Source of the DNA: Kuschelorhynchus macadamiae
Taxonomy: Eukaryota; Arthropoda; Insecta; Coleoptera; Curculionidae
Reading direction: 5' to 3'
Assembly (NCBI GenBank): GCA_030620095.1
Contig: JAUTXW010000584.1
Location: 514,501-578,500, forward strand
Length of the DNA: 64,000 bases
Below the pieces are notes generated by a model that saw only the letters and a list, made by a program, of their open reading frames with translations, was not told the origin of the DNA and did not search any database. Both the position numbers and the translations under genes were made by a program. Positions 22,373 to 34,190 of the stretch are shown here, piece by piece (the first letter of the stretch is position 1; each line of letters begins with the position of its first letter).

Positions 22373-22736
22373 CCCCCATTTTTCCATTTTTTGGGGACCT
22401 TTCCCAGGAACTCTCCACAAAATTACTTTTCTGCGAAATTCCCTATCACTAGTTGCAAATTACGTTTCGACTTCTGTCAGCTTTTAAGTAAACCACAAAC
22501 ACAAGACAATATCCATCAAGGTTGCCAAATTTGAGAGAACATTGGTACAAATCGGTGGCGTCAGTAGATAGTAATGTTATTACTCACGTGATCAAAAACC
22601 CGTTTTAAAAATCAAATTAAAGCGAAACGAATTATATTTTTTCCGGTTACAAACGCAAAGTCTTTCTGGATGTAGACATTTTCGTATTAAAAAAAATAAT
22701 CCAAGTATCGTACTACTCAATTTAATTATGTTTTAG
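22373..22736. other. Intron end with a dispersed repeat of about 90 bp
   Basis: No gene. 22547-22640 (TACAAATCGGTGGCGTCAGT, then the GCGAAACGAATTATATTTTT region) is similar to 58323-58412, in the same orientation. The rest is unremarkable. Confidence 0.45.
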
Positions 22737-22921
22737 GCTCAGTTTGGCACACTCTCTGACTACTTTTACGCTGTCAAGAAAGAAAAGCAAACCGCTGAGT
22801 TTCCGACACTGTCCGGGGATTTCTTCACCTATGCAGATCGGGATGATCATTACTGGAGTGGCTACTACACGTCAAGGCCCTTTTACAAGCGGATGGATAG
22901 AATTCTTATTAGTTATATTAG
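22737..22921 (+). CDS. Alpha-mannosidase II exon (c), substrate-binding region
   Basis: Encodes AQFGTLSDYFYAVKKEK, FPTLSGDFFTYADRDDHYWS and GYYTSRPFYKRMDRILISYI. The YWSGYYTSRP block is almost invariant in class II mannosidases and includes the active-site Trp (W415 in the fly enzyme). The acceptor is TATGTTTTAG and the donor GTTGGT. It starts in phase 0 and ends two bases into an Arg codon. Confidence 0.94.
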
Positions 22922-23362
22922 GTTGGTCTGGTATATATACTTATTTATTTTAGGGCCAGGAAATTTTAAAAACCAAATTGAAATTATTCTCGATTTCCAC
23001 GAGTTTACTTTGATTAATATTGCACACAATATTAATCAAACAGAGTGTCTCTAAAAGGTTTGTACAAACTGCTGCTGGACCGCTGAGACCAAAATAAGAT
23101 GATTTAAGATAACTTATCTCTTAGTTCGAAAGTGCTTCATAAGGGACTTATTGAAGGTCTAAATTTAAAAAAAGTATACTAAACAAAAAAAGTTGCTGTG
23201 AGTGAAGAAGATGTTATTTGGCATGCGAATTAGTACTCTAAAAAGGCTTTTTTGGCATATTTTTTTGAATGGTAGGTGGTACGCAAGTGTGTAAACATGG
23301 ATCCGTGACATATGGATTAAAAACTGTATATATCTACACAATGCATTTTAAACTTACAAATA
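22922..23362. other. Intron sequence with a perfect hairpin
   Basis: No gene. TTTGATTAATATTG and its exact reverse complement flank a CACA loop at 23009-23040. The rest is not recognised. Confidence 0.5.
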
Positions 23363-25110
23363 CAGTCGACACTGTTTATCGTGAAACTCTATATAGTGAA
23401 AAACTCTTTATAGTGCAATTTTTTCAAGACCTACAATATTTTAATGAAATTTCATGTAAAAAGCCTTGCATATAGTGAATCTGTAAAATAGTAACACATA
23501 AATCAGGTAGATTTCTGTGAGAAATCCGGGGAATAACCCATTTTATAGAAACCGGGGAAAAACTCATTCTGTAGTCGAGGCCAAGTAATTCGCAAATTCA
23601 GGTTCAGTTTGTTTTTGTTTAAGAATCAAGTAAGATGTCCAAGCGAGTGTGTTTAAGTTTAGCAGAGAAAATTAAAGTTTTGGAGGAAGTTGATAAAAAC
23701 TGCAAAAAAATTTATATTGCTGCAAAATTTGGTGTTTCTCCAAGTTGCGTCTCTTTGATAATAAAAAGTCACGGCTGTATCACCAAGAAAACTAGTGTTC
23801 CAAGCAGTCGAAAACGAGTACGGGTGTGTTCTTACGAGGATGTAAATGAAGCAGTTTTACGATGGTTTCAAGTGGCCAGTACGCAACAAAACGTACCAAT
23901 ATCGGGAAATTTAATAAAGCAAAAGGCTCTACAGTTTGAAATAATTTAATTGCGTTAATTTTCAAGCTATTGAAGGGTGGTTGAGTGCCTGGAAGACTCG
24001 CGATTCAATTGTTTTCAAGACGGTGTCTGGCGAGATTGCAAGCGTTAGTCAGGAGGACTATGACATTTGGACTGAAACTGTTTTAAAAAGTGTATTGAAA
24101 AAGTACGAGCCAATTTCATTTGTGATGAAACCGTTTTGTTTTTTAAATGTTTGCCAAATAAAACTTGTGCTTTTAAAGGTGATAAATGTTTTGGTGTTAA
24201 AACAAGTAAAGAAAGGGTGACACTTATGGTTGGAGCAAACATGGTTGGCTCAGAAAAACTGAGATTACTGCTCATAGATAAAAGCAAAATTCCCCGTTGC
24301 TTAACAGGAGTTAAATCTCTGGAGTTAGATTACGCCAATAATAAAAAGGCATGGATGACTTCTGAGATTTTCGAATGATGGATCAAAGAACTGGACACGA
24401 AAATGAAAAGCCAAAAGCGAAAGATTGTGGTGTTTAAAGTAAAAAATTAACGAATATTGAATTGATCTTTTTTCCATCAAACATGACGTCCAAATTGCAA
24501 CCTATGGACCAGGGTATTATAAAAAATCATTGCCGAAACAGAATTGTTCACAAACTTGTTAATGCGATTGATAGCAACTTTCCAGTCCACAAATTGATTA
24601 CCCTTAAAGAGTGTATAACCGAAGTCGTTAAAGTATGAAGTGAAAATGTTTCTCAGAAAACTATCAAAAACTGCTTTTCTAAAGCAGGTTTTACTGAAAA
24701 AAATTGACAAATGGAAGGAATAAGACGAAATGGATCCCGCTACCTTAAAAAAGCAATGGGGTATTCTTCAAAAAACTGCTACCGTTGACGCAGATTTTTT
24801 ACTTGAAGATTTCTTAGGAATCAGCAATGATGTTGGTACGACAGATCTTCCAACTGACCAAGACGTAATTGACGATATAAAAAGTATGGAAGATCATGAA
24901 GAATAATCTGAAATCGGGGAATGTCCTGCTAAATTTAGTGAAAATGATATATGAAAAGCATTTGAAATTGTACGAACTACTCTCAGGGGCCAGGAAAGTG
25001 TACCTGATCAAATCATTATTCATTTAAATAAATGCGAGGCTTTGTTGAGCAACAATTATTTTTCAAAAGTAATGTTCAAAAGAAAATAACTGATTATTTT
25101 TCCTAGTACA
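23363..25110 (+). mobile_element. Pogo/Tigger-type DNA transposon, right TIR missing
   Basis: The left end is CAGTCGACACTGTTTATCGT followed by ATATAGTGAAAAACTC, resembling Tigger-family TIRs. The matching right TIR is not seen before the mannosidase exon that starts at 25301, so the 3' end is lost or diverged. Coding sequence runs to 25089. Confidence 0.7.
23635..25089 (+). pseudogene. Tigger/jerky-like transposase, multiply broken
   Basis: The N-terminus is a Psq/CENP-B-type helix-turn-helix (LSLAEKIKVLEEVDKNCKK, AAKFGVSPSCVSLIIKSH), followed by the second CENP-B HTH region (NVPISGNLIKQKALQFE). The DDE_1 core follows: FKCLPNKTCAFKGDKCFG, KERVTLMVGANMVGSEKLRL and NNKKAWMTSEIFE. Then LQPMDQGII-like sequence is readable with frameshifts near 24480-24520. 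The acidic tail ends FSKVMFKRK and TAA at 25089. At least four stops or shifts interrupt it. In active relatives it moves pogo elements at TA sites. Confidence 0.8.
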
Positions 25111-25300
25111 TAATATGTATGTTATTAAGCAATTTTTCAAGGCTACACACATTTTAAATGTAGTATGTACATATGTATTAACGATTTTGTATTATTCTTT
25201 TTATTTCGTATGTAGTACATACACATATCTATGTTTGTTTTTTTAAATATAGGAATGCACATTTCAGATTTTTTTTATATTTTAAAAAATTAATTTCTAG

Positions 25301-25486
25301 AGCTGCAGAGACCATTCACTCGTTGACCCATCACAGTGGTAAACCCGGGGCCGATTGGGTTACAGACAAAACAAATGGATTAGAACATCTGCTAGTCAGC
25401 GCCAGACAGGCGCTTTCATTATTCCAACATCATGATGGCATTACCGGAACAGCTAAGGATCATGTTGTCATTGATTATGGTAAAAG
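25301..25486 (+). CDS. Alpha-mannosidase II exon (d), zinc ligand
   Basis: Encodes AAETIHSLTHHSGKPGADWV, NGLEHLLVSARQALSL, FQHHDGITGTAKDHVVIDYG and K. The HHD of QHHDGITGTAK includes the active-site zinc ligand His (H471 in the fly enzyme). The acceptor is AATTTCTAG and the donor GTATAT. One base completes the Arg codon from exon (c) and two bases are left over. Confidence 0.94.
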
Positions 25487-26740
25487 GTATATTGAGACGT
25501 ATAATTTTTGATATAAAATGTGATAGCACTAACATGATTATTAAATAATATTTTCATATTGTTAGGAACTGTCTAAATTTGATACTTCTAAGAGCCATCC
25601 AAGTATAGAACACATTTTTGATTTATTTCCTTCATCAGTTTCAGGCAACAAGACGATGAAAACAGTAATTTATACCGGGTGTCAACGAATCTATTAGACA
25701 GGTTTCACCGGAAATGACTCCAGTTTTCGATGTTTTAAATGGAATTGGATTCCTGAGACAATTCTGAATCAGAATTTGACATTTTAAAAACTTTTTACGC
25801 CTACTTGATTTTTTTATAACCATTTTAAGGTGTCCGTGACCAAACGCAAATTAATCTAAGGATCTGAAATGATGACAGAATAATACAATCGCTAAGTTTT
25901 AGCGATTAATCTGATAGCTAAGGACAAGAAAAGTTGATGATATCAAATTTTTGTGTGAAACTATTTTTTTTTTCAAATGGCGACCCTCTTTAGACAAGCA
26001 CTTTTTGAAAAGAGGATTTTTCTGCGAATCTAACGGTACTGACTTTTTTGCGATCGGATTAAAAATAAGCTCAAAATTAAAATATTACTAAGAAAAATAC
26101 TCCATAATCAATTATTTACTTTTATCAAGTGTGCCATGGATATCCATGCTGGATATTACGTAGGATTTTTAATTGTGGCAGTTGGTTGATCAAGATTACT
26201 TACCTTGGATCTATGCGTCATGTCACGTAAAGTCTGCCCAGCCTATGAAAAGAATGCACGCCTATGCGTTTAACGCTTGGAACAGCATTTTTTATACAGT
26301 TTTCTGCTGCCCCTCTTTAGGTGTCGTCAACAAATTTAGGCGTGCAAATCTGTATCTTTGGCTAACAAATAGTTCAGAGTATTAAACAAAATTACAACTT
26401 CAACTAATTTCAATAACGCTGTAAAATTTTAAAGAAAAATATTCGAGTTCACTGTAGTTGTTCAAAGTGCATTTCTCCTTGGTCACGACAGATTTCTGCT
26501 CGTTCATTTGCTTCTCTCAACACGTTGTGTTCACGTACAATCCTTTCTTCTAAGATTGCAAGAGTGGCTGGGATGTTACATAGACTCTTTCTTTAACATA
26601 TCCCCAAATAAAGAAATCGAGAACAGTGAGATTGACACTGACAAACAAAAATCTTTTTTGGCTTTTTCGCAATTGAATAAAAATATTTAACTTTAAATTA
26701 ATTGAAGCAAATATTTAATATAATTACATAGCGCTCAACA

Positions 26741-27071
26741 TGTAGATTAGTCTTTCTACGGATTGTTTCGATACATAATATAAACAATATTATTTAAGCA
26801 AGCATAAGAAATTATATCATTTACCTTAAGTTTTTATAGACACATATTAGTTGTATAAATACTTTCATCCTATCGGGACTCATCAGTGCGCCGTTCGTAA
26901 GAGAGAAACATTAAATTAAATAATAGAAAATAATTGATTTCAAAATTTTAAAATTTGTCAATTTGTTTGATATGTAGGTATTTATTAAGGCAAATGATAT
27001 AATTTCTTATGCTTGCTTAAATAATATTGTTTATATTTTGTATCGAAACATTCCGTAGACAGACTAGTCTA
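26741..27071. mobile_element. Inverted-repeat MITE inside the 25672-28470 element
   Basis: The left arm 26741-26827 and right arm 26987-27071 are inverted copies (shared core ATAATTTCTTATGCTTGCTT). The ends are AGATTAGTCT-like and AGACTAGTCT-like. The spacer is about 160 bp. It sits where the C-terminus of the host transposase would be. Confidence 0.65.
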
Positions 27072-27134
27072 GGATTGGAAGTTGCCTTCAACTTGGTGAT
27101 CCGAGCCAGATCAGCTTGGTCCAGCTGAAATTGC

Positions 27135-27941
27135 CTAAATCGATGGAAAGTTCACATGTTGAGGTTTGTCAATAACTTTATTATTAAAATGTTTAATTAA
27201 GTAATTAAGAACTTCTCTGGTATTGTAAGGCGGTGCTCCATCTTGCTGGAAGTAAATTCGGCGTAAAACTTCTAAAGGTAGATCATTAAGATGTTGCTCA
27301 ATTTCATTGCCTAAGTACCTAACCCCTGTTAATTTTCCTTGAAATAAAATTGGCCCAATCATTCTGTTACCAACGACACCAGCCCAGACATTGACACCAA
27401 ACCTTTCTTGAAAATTTCCTACTTTCGTTTCATGTTGATTTTGTTGGGCTTAGTAACGATTCTTTTGCTTGTTAAACATACCATTATATTATTAAATCTG
27501 GATTCGTCAGAAAATAAGATAAAGTTGATAAAATTTGGGTTAATTCTACAATTTCGGAGCAACCAATCGCCATCGTCAGGATAAAAATGTTGGTGTAACT
27601 GGTACTTAAGAGCTCGAGATCCGTGTTACTTTAGTATTTTTCTAGTTGATTCATGACTTAAACCCAGTTCGTGATTAATTTTTCTTAAAGAGACAGTTTT
27701 ATCAACTTCAACCATAGCAAAAACGTTAATCTCCATTTCTTCATTTATAATAAATCTGCCTTCCGCCACTTGATTTCCTTCTTGATGCATAAAACGATTT
27801 TCGAGATATGGAAAATACTGATGGACTGGATGTTACCGGTCGGGGTATCTCTGAGCATACAACTCAGCAGCATTCCTTGCATTTTTATGATATTCTCTAA
27901 CTATTAATAACATATCGACTTTTTCACATTGAATATACATT
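27135..27941 (-). pseudogene. DD41D transposase relic, C-terminus lost
   Basis: The minus strand starts MYIQCEKVDMLLIVREYHKN ARNAAELYAQRYPDR (DUF4817 region). It continues with INVFAMVEVDKTVSLRKINH, ILFSDESRFNN (first Asp) and MIGPILFQGKLTGVRYL, then IYFQQDGAPPYNTREVLNYL (second Asp). The third catalytic motif and tail are missing, replaced by the neighbouring MITE. Several stops and frameshifts. Confidence 0.75.
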
Positions 27942-28470
27942 TTTTTGACTTTTGAAAACAAAAATAACACTAAAAATCAAGAAAAATAAGGAATCTTATG
28001 TCTACTCAGAAAGAATAGGTAAAGTCAAAACAAAAAATTCTACTTAATATCCAGCATGGCTATCCATGACGCACTTGATAAAAGTAAATAATTGATTAAA
28101 TTGAATTAAAAGTTGGCACCGTTAGATTCGCAAAAAAAATCCTCTTTTCAAAAAGTGCTTGTCTAAAAAGGGCCGCCATTTGAAAAAAAAAATTAGACAC
28201 AAACATTTCTCTTGTTCCTAGCTATCAGACTAATCACTTAAACTTAGTGATCGTATTATTCTGTCATCATTTCAGGTCCTTAGATTAATTTGCGCCCTGT
28301 CATGGTCACCTAGATGCAGTTTTAAAAATGGCTATAAAAAACAAGTAGCCGTAAAAAGTTTTTAAAATTTCACATTCTGATTCAAAATTGTCTCAGGAAT
28401 CCAAAAATGGAAAAATATACAAAGTATTCCATTTAAAAAATCGAAACTGGAGTCATTTCCGGTGATAAAT

Positions 28471-28563
28471 AAATTGTCAAAAAAAAGAAAAGAAATAGAA
28501 TATACATTTTTACAAATAGTAAACAATAACAGTCAAGTAAGTGCATTAAATAAGTAATATACC

Positions 28564-28635
<72 letters not shown>

Positions 28636-28764
28636 TAATGCTCCAAAAGGAAAATCTTTAGTAGCTTTTTAAATTTTGCGAAAAATGTGATTCTTTTTAA
28701 AGATTGAGTAGTTCAGTATAAATTTGAATTCCACAATGACGTAAAGATTTTTTTGCAAAAATTA

Positions 28765-28832
<68 letters not shown>

Positions 28833-28939
28833 AGGTATTTTACTGGAATATGGTCTCTAACTTTATACATTATTCCTATTATCGGTAGTATACTTCACCT
28901 TAAACTTTGAATATGTTTATTCCAATTAAGATTTTCATG
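28471..28939. repeat. Two (TA)n tracts with unassigned spacer
   Basis: TA tracts at about 28566-28631 and 28767-28829. The sequence between and around them has no gene. Confidence 0.75.
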
Positions 28940-29552
28940 TACAGTGTGTCCCAGATTCGCTTCTGTATATAGGGATCTCGGCTCCTATTATCCCTAAAGC
29001 AAAGGTTAAATGGGGAAAGTTTTAGAAGAAACTTATTGCATTCGATATCTGGCTTCAGAGTTACGATCGATCAATAAGTTTGGGAAATATCGGCGAAAAA
29101 CCGAAAATGGCGGATTTCGTTTTTCGTCAGTATATCCAGAACGGTAAATTTGACAGCTGTCAAAATGTGTGCCTGTCACATTTTTAAGTCAAATAAGATG
29201 GCGTATACCACACGTCTTCATTGTTTTTTGTTAACCCGCAACCCGCCTCAACTTTCATTTTTCTTATGACCGCCATATTGGATTTTTCGATTTTTGGAAA
29301 GAGCCTAAAATTTCCAGTCTAGTGATATCTCACAAGTGCATTAAAGATTTTAGTGTCATCAAAATATCACACTTCGTAAATTAGGTTTCAATGTTTTTAA
29401 GGGAGGCCATGATTTATTTGTCACAAGATTACATTAATAAGTAAGTAATGTATTGAACGCATTGAATTTTCAATACAACATGAACGTAAATAACGACTTA
29501 AAAAAATCTAAATAAGCTTTAACTACTTTGTAAGTGGGTAACATTAATTTAC

Positions 29553-31280
29553 AAATCTGCAAAATGACGTCCATTTGCATCGAGACATTTTTGACAATTG
29601 GTGACTGTTTTTCGTACGACCCTGGTAAGTGTATTTCAGTTAATATTCCTAAATGTGTCCAGAACTTTTTGTCTTAGGATTTCTATGGTCACGGAGGGAT
29701 CAAATTCATAGATTTCATTCTTCCTGTGACCCCAGAGGTAGAAATCCAACGGTGACAGGTCAGTGGATCTAGGAGGCCAAGATATTGGACCATTTAAATA
29801 GCTCGTAAGGCTTGTACAACCTGGTTTCGCAAAAGCTCTACGTACCTCTGCCCGTTTAGGTTGTAGTCAAGCAAAAATGGTCCAATAAGTCGATTTTCTG
29901 GAATGATTAATAATTTATAAATAGGTGCCCAACAGTCAAGGGCGGCAGGGTCGGCCGGGTGGTACTAGAAACTATAAATTATAAAGGGAAAATTAACTTT
30001 ATTTATTAAAAAGTAGATATTTTCTTTCCAAAAATAATTATCACAAACATCCCGTAATGAATGAGCTTGTACTCAGTTGAAACCTACTCAGCTTTATTAT
30101 GAAAAGGAAAAACATATTTGGTTAGCGGGAAGTAATAGCCGTAATAAATTATTTTGTTGGTATTGCATATTAATTTCGGAAATACTAAATCAATTTATTT
30201 CAATGATATAATAATCTTAAAGAAGTACACCGTGCCCTAATAAAACATAAAATATCAAAAGAACAAACCCCTTGCGCTTTAAAATTTACATTATTCGGAA
30301 ATACAGCTGAACGCCTTTCTATAAATCATAATGAAAATCGAAAAATAATTCGACATTTGATTAATGTAGTATTTTTTTCATAACGCAAGAAGTAGGCTTC
30401 CCGGGTAATAATAAATCATTAAATTCAAACAATCAAAATAATTTTAGAGAATTAGCTAAATCTGCAGAAAATTTAGATAAAGTGTTAATAATTTTATACA
30501 ACCCAGTTCTATTTTTATAGGTTCTTCGAAACTACATTACAAAATTATTGAATAAAAATGTAATACAATATCAAAAAAGTGAGTGGACTGACTAGAGTAG
30601 AACGTTTTACTTTTTTTTATTAGATTATACTCTTTTAGTATCATTAAAGAACTAAACGAAAAAAAAAGATTATTATTTGACCATCATTTGGTGCCTATTT
30701 AAAAAAGGTTGGTTAGATTAACTTACCAATGATCCCACACCAAACGTTACTTCCAAATCTGATCTCTAGACGTCTCTCTGCCACTTCGTGAGGATTTTGC
30801 ACAGCCCAATGATGACGGTTATGCCTATTAAAGACTCCACAATTCGTGAACCTGCTCTCATTGACAAGACATGATTTATAAAATCAGGATTTTCATTACA
30901 TACATAGTATACCACTCACAGAATTGTAGTCGTCTTGGAAAATCAGTTTCCTTAAGTCCTTATACTATTATGGATTTGTATGGATGGTACTTTTTTAAAA
31001 CTCTCTGTACTGTTGATTTTGGCACATTAGTTTCCTGTTCTACGGTTCTTACCGATGCACTAGGGCTTTCGTTGATAGCTTGTAAAATGTTTCTCCCTCG
31101 ATTTTCATTGTTATTATTGTATCCGCTTTTAGGTTGTTCGAAGGCACCATGGTTAATTAAATTAACTACGATTTTCCTGAATTGGGTTTTATGAGACTGC
31201 CGTCGTTCGGGGTACATCTCCAAATACCTTGCTGAGGCAATGTCGGCGTTTCTGTATGATTGAAAGTACAGAGCTGACAT
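29553..31280 (-). pseudogene. DD41D transposase with an intron-like 829-bp interruption
   Basis: The N-terminal part reads MSALYFQSYRNADIASARYL and EMYPERRQSHKTQFRKIVVN. It continues to VQRVLKKYHPYK, then passes through frameshifted sequence to CGI. The segment 29898-30726 starts GTAAGT and ends TTCCAG on the minus strand. Splicing it out gives CGIIENRLIGPFLLDYNLNG, in register with relatives (CGIVEGKIIGPF in the intact copy). After RYVELLRNQV there is a gap that removes QDGAPAH. The tail SWPPRSTDLSPLDFYLWGH then DANGRHFADL is readable. Not functional as it stands. Confidence 0.75.
29914..30710 (-). mobile_element. hAT-like (ZMYM/DUF4371-type) fragment
   Basis: On the + strand, 30221-30530 encodes EVHRALIKHKISKEQTP, LSINHNENRKIIRHLINVVF and, after a frameshift, NNFRELAKSAENLDKVL. 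This resembles the DUF4371 region of hAT/ZMYM-type transposases. Possible ends are TAAATAGGTGCCCAACAG and its imperfect inverse. The family is assigned by eye only. Confidence 0.5.
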
Positions 31281-31925
31281 GTCAACCTTTTCTTCATTTG
31301 AATACGGAATGCCGGCGATTTTCTATAGGTAAATCAAGGCCTCCTTAGAAAAAACTGAAACCTAACTTTACGAAGTGTAATATTTCGATGATACTAAAAT
31401 CTTTAATGCACTTGTGAAATATCACTAGACTAGAAATTTTAGGCTCTTTCCAAAAATCGAAAAATCCAATATGGCGGCCATAAGAAAAATTAAAGTTGAG
31501 GCGGGTTGCGGGTTAACAAAAAACAATGAATTACCGTTCTGGATATACTGGCCAAAAACGAAATCCGCCATTTTCGGTTTTTCCCCGATATTTCTAAAAA
31601 CAATTGATCGATCCTAAATCTGGAGCCGGATATCGAATGCAATAAGTTTCCTCTAAAACTTTCCCCATTTAACCTTTGCTGTATAATCCCTGTACAGAGA
31701 AGCGAATCTAGGACATACTGTATATATAATCCTAAAAATTGCATTGCGTTCTGAATATTTAATAATATTTCCATTAAAGGTGTAAGTATTTAATTTTAAC
31801 TTTATCTATAAACATAAATAAAGACTTGTCAAAATTGAATGATAATTTCTAAGAATTTAGCCAAGCGAGGGTTATTGCCAAGTTATATTGCATGTCATAA
31901 AATAATTAATAATAAATAATTACAG

Positions 31926-32196
31926 GTTGCTTCAGGCGATCCACAATTGTCAGCGGGTCATACAACTTTGCGTCAATGTTCTTCTTGAGGGTGCGGGATC
32001 CCAAGAACCTTTCGAACAGGACGTGACATACTACAACTTGGAGGACGTATGGCATGCTCACAACAGTTTGCCGGAAAAGATGCAAATAACCATTGGGCTT
32101 CCCGATTTGCCTTCCAAGAAAATCGTTATATATAACTCGTTGGCTTTTGTCAGACACGAAGTCGTCACTTTTAATATAAATACACCGTTTATTGAG
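31926..32196 (+). CDS. Alpha-mannosidase II exon (e), middle domain
   Basis: Encodes LLQAIHNCQRVIQLCVNVLL, DVTYYNLEDVWHAHNSLPEK and LPSKKIVIYNSLAFVRHEVV with NINTPFIE. This is the helical linker and start of the beta-domain after the catalytic barrel. LPSKKIVIYNSL corresponds to LPSKHVVMHNTL in the fly enzyme. The acceptor is AATTACAG and the donor GTAAAT. It ends in phase 0. Confidence 0.93.
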
Positions 32197-32711
32197 GTAA
32201 ATAGTATGGCATAGTTTTTTTTACAAACTTACGAATGCAGGTCTGTGGTTCAATTAGGGGTCAATTGAATGTGTAGATTTTTTACAATGACCAATGACCT
32301 TTTTTAAAAATTTATTAGACTGCAATTTTGTTCTGTCATTGAAATTCTACCAAATTATTAGCAGTTCATGCCCATATGTCCCTTGATTTTTTTGCTAAAA
32401 GTCCATCGTTTAATTAACTTTTAGCTATGTTACGATCAGAAAGACCGACGGAATTGGAAAAACTTATTTTTGGGTACCTAAGGATTTTAAAATGTAAAGA
32501 TCTGAAAAAATATTGGAGAATGATTTTTCACAATTATTTGTTTTTTAGGAGGGCAATAAAATTTTTGAACGCTCGCATCTTTTTTGAAATTTCATAAGAA
32601 ATGTAGCTATTTGGACTTGCACCGCTAGAAGAGATTGATCAAAATTACCCCCAAAAAACATTTTTTAAACTTTAAAAAAGTAACTTCTGAAACAGAAACT
32701 ATACTTATCAG
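32197..32711. other. Intron sequence, nothing recognised
   Basis: AT-rich with no gene or clear repeat partner in the window. Confidence 0.4.
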
Positions 32712-33830
32712 CATTTATAATGCATCACTGATTTTTAACATTAATTTCAAATGCATATATTTTTGTTATTATTCAATCGATTTTAACAAACTTTTTTCCT
32801 GAGAGGTCATTCCTTCTATTTCCTAAAGCTCTAGGCAAAGTTGAAAATTTTGTTATATTGTACCAGGAAAACTAAAAATTACGTAAGTATGTAAATAAAC
32901 CAAAATTTAATATGACTGCCAAAAAGAGATGGGGCATGCAGATTTTATTTTTTCATGTGCTACGGATACGTAAAGATTTACTGTACCACATCAGCAAGTT
33001 TGAAATTTTTAATACAGGGTCAATAAAAAGATAAACACTTTAAACCATAACTTAGAAATATGGTTAATTAAAAATACACTTAGCCATTGAACATTTTTGA
33101 ATACCTAAAGATATACTGCTAATTTTAATTTCCTTGAACAGTGTTGCCAAGTTCAATTATTTACAAGATTATATATTTTTATTATTTTTAATTTTTATGA
33201 CTTGGTATACACGCCAAGTAAAAAACAAGTAAAGCTAATTTTAGAGCTACTATATGCCATCGCAAGGTTTGACACTTGGAGTCTTAATACAGGGTAGATG
33301 AAATTCTATAAGGTCCAAATGGTTTATTTTACAATTGAGGACACGGTTACAGATTTTCTCAGAGATGTTACCCATTAAACTTATACCAAGTAATACAAAA
33401 ACATTATTAAATTTGGCAACACTGTTTAGGGAAGTTAAAAAGTTAGGCGTACATATCTAGGTATTCAAAAATGTTCGATGCTTAAGCGTATTTTTAATTA
33501 ACCATATTTCTAAGTTATGATTTAAAGTGTATATCTTTTTATTCACCCTGTATTAAAATTTAAAGTTTCAAATTTGGGCGTATCCGTAGCATATGAAAAA
33601 ATTAAATCTGCATGCCATGTCTCTTTTTGGCAGTCATATTAAATTTTGGTTTGTTTATAAGCTCACGTGACTTTTAGTTTTCCCAGTACAATGCAACAAA
33701 ATTTTCAACTCTGCCTAGGGCTTCAGAAAGTAAAAGGACAAAAACACAACTTTGTTAAAACCGGTTGAATAATAACACAAATATATGGATTTGAAATTAA
33801 CGTTAAAAATCAGTGATGCATTCATTATAA
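32712..33830. mobile_element. Palindromic MITE with a second MITE at its centre
   Basis: The outer arms 32712-33012 and 33553-33830 are inverted copies (shared CACTGATTTTTAAC and GCATGCAGATTTAAT-like blocks, and GCCAAAAAGAGATGG with its complement). The centre is a separate element at 33013-33552. No transposase is present. Confidence 0.75.
33013..33552. mobile_element. Inner MITE with TIRs of about 145 bp
   Basis: The ends are TACAGGGTCAATAAAAAGAT and ATCTTTTTATTCACCCTGTA. Repeats extend to about 33160 and from about 33415, through AACTTAGAAATATGGTTAAT. Another terminus-like TAATACAGGGTAGATG lies inside near 33287. Confidence 0.75.
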
Positions 33831-34178
33831 CCGTTGACTAGTGTACTATTATAAATGTCTACCAATACTATATTTTTTTAGCAAAAAAATGCTTGTAATC
33901 CAGGTATAAACCAGTTTTTTTATATGTATTCTAAAAGTAGATGCTATATGAAGGCGCACAAACGAGGAATTTTCAATATCCGACATAACGGGCGTGACGT
34001 CAGAAACGGAAATAGTTGAACCTGGAACACAATGGACTTATGTTTCTTAAACGTTTAACCTAAAAGCCAAATGATATACAGTTGAAGTAAAAACATTTGG
34101 CATAATTTGCTTTGTGTTCAAACTGTTGTCTAACAGTCAATTTTAACAGTAATTTTGTATATTCGAAATGACAAAATC
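33831..34178. other. Intron sequence, nothing recognised
   Basis: No gene or repeat partner seen. It ends at the target duplication of the Penelope element. Confidence 0.4.
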
Positions 34179-34190
34179 ATAATAATTATG

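Larger units (their letters stand above)
25672..28470 (-). mobile_element. Old DD41D element with TIRs of about 430-490 bp
   Basis: The arms are about 25672-26165 and 28041-28470, sharing ATGATGACAGAATAATACAA and CACTTTTTGAAAAGAGGATT. Outer ends are decayed (CCGGGTGTCAACGAATC on the left). The right arm keeps TTTAAATGGAATACTTTGTA as an internal terminus-like motif at about 28410-28432; the left arm has lost that motif. A minus-strand transposase relic and a separate MITE lie inside. Confidence 0.75.
28940..31722 (-). mobile_element. DD41D element with TIRs of about 380-450 bp, carrying a hAT-like insert
   Basis: The ends are TACAGTGTGTCCCAGATTCG and GAATCTAGGACATACTGTA. Arms are about 28940-29392 and 31347-31722, sharing TAACCCGCAACCCGCC, GCCATATTGGATTTTTCGAT and CGCCATTTTCGG. 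The left arm has about 70 extra bp that contain TTTGACAGCTGTCAAA. The transposase on the minus strand is split by a long intron-like segment. Confidence 0.8.

Noticed and set aside
22744..22953. 69-codon frame overlapping exon (c)
   Set aside because: Out-of-frame shadow of the mannosidase exon, reading on into the intron.
30871..31194. 107-codon + strand frame
   Set aside because: It is the antisense of the DD41D transposase N-terminal region on the minus strand.
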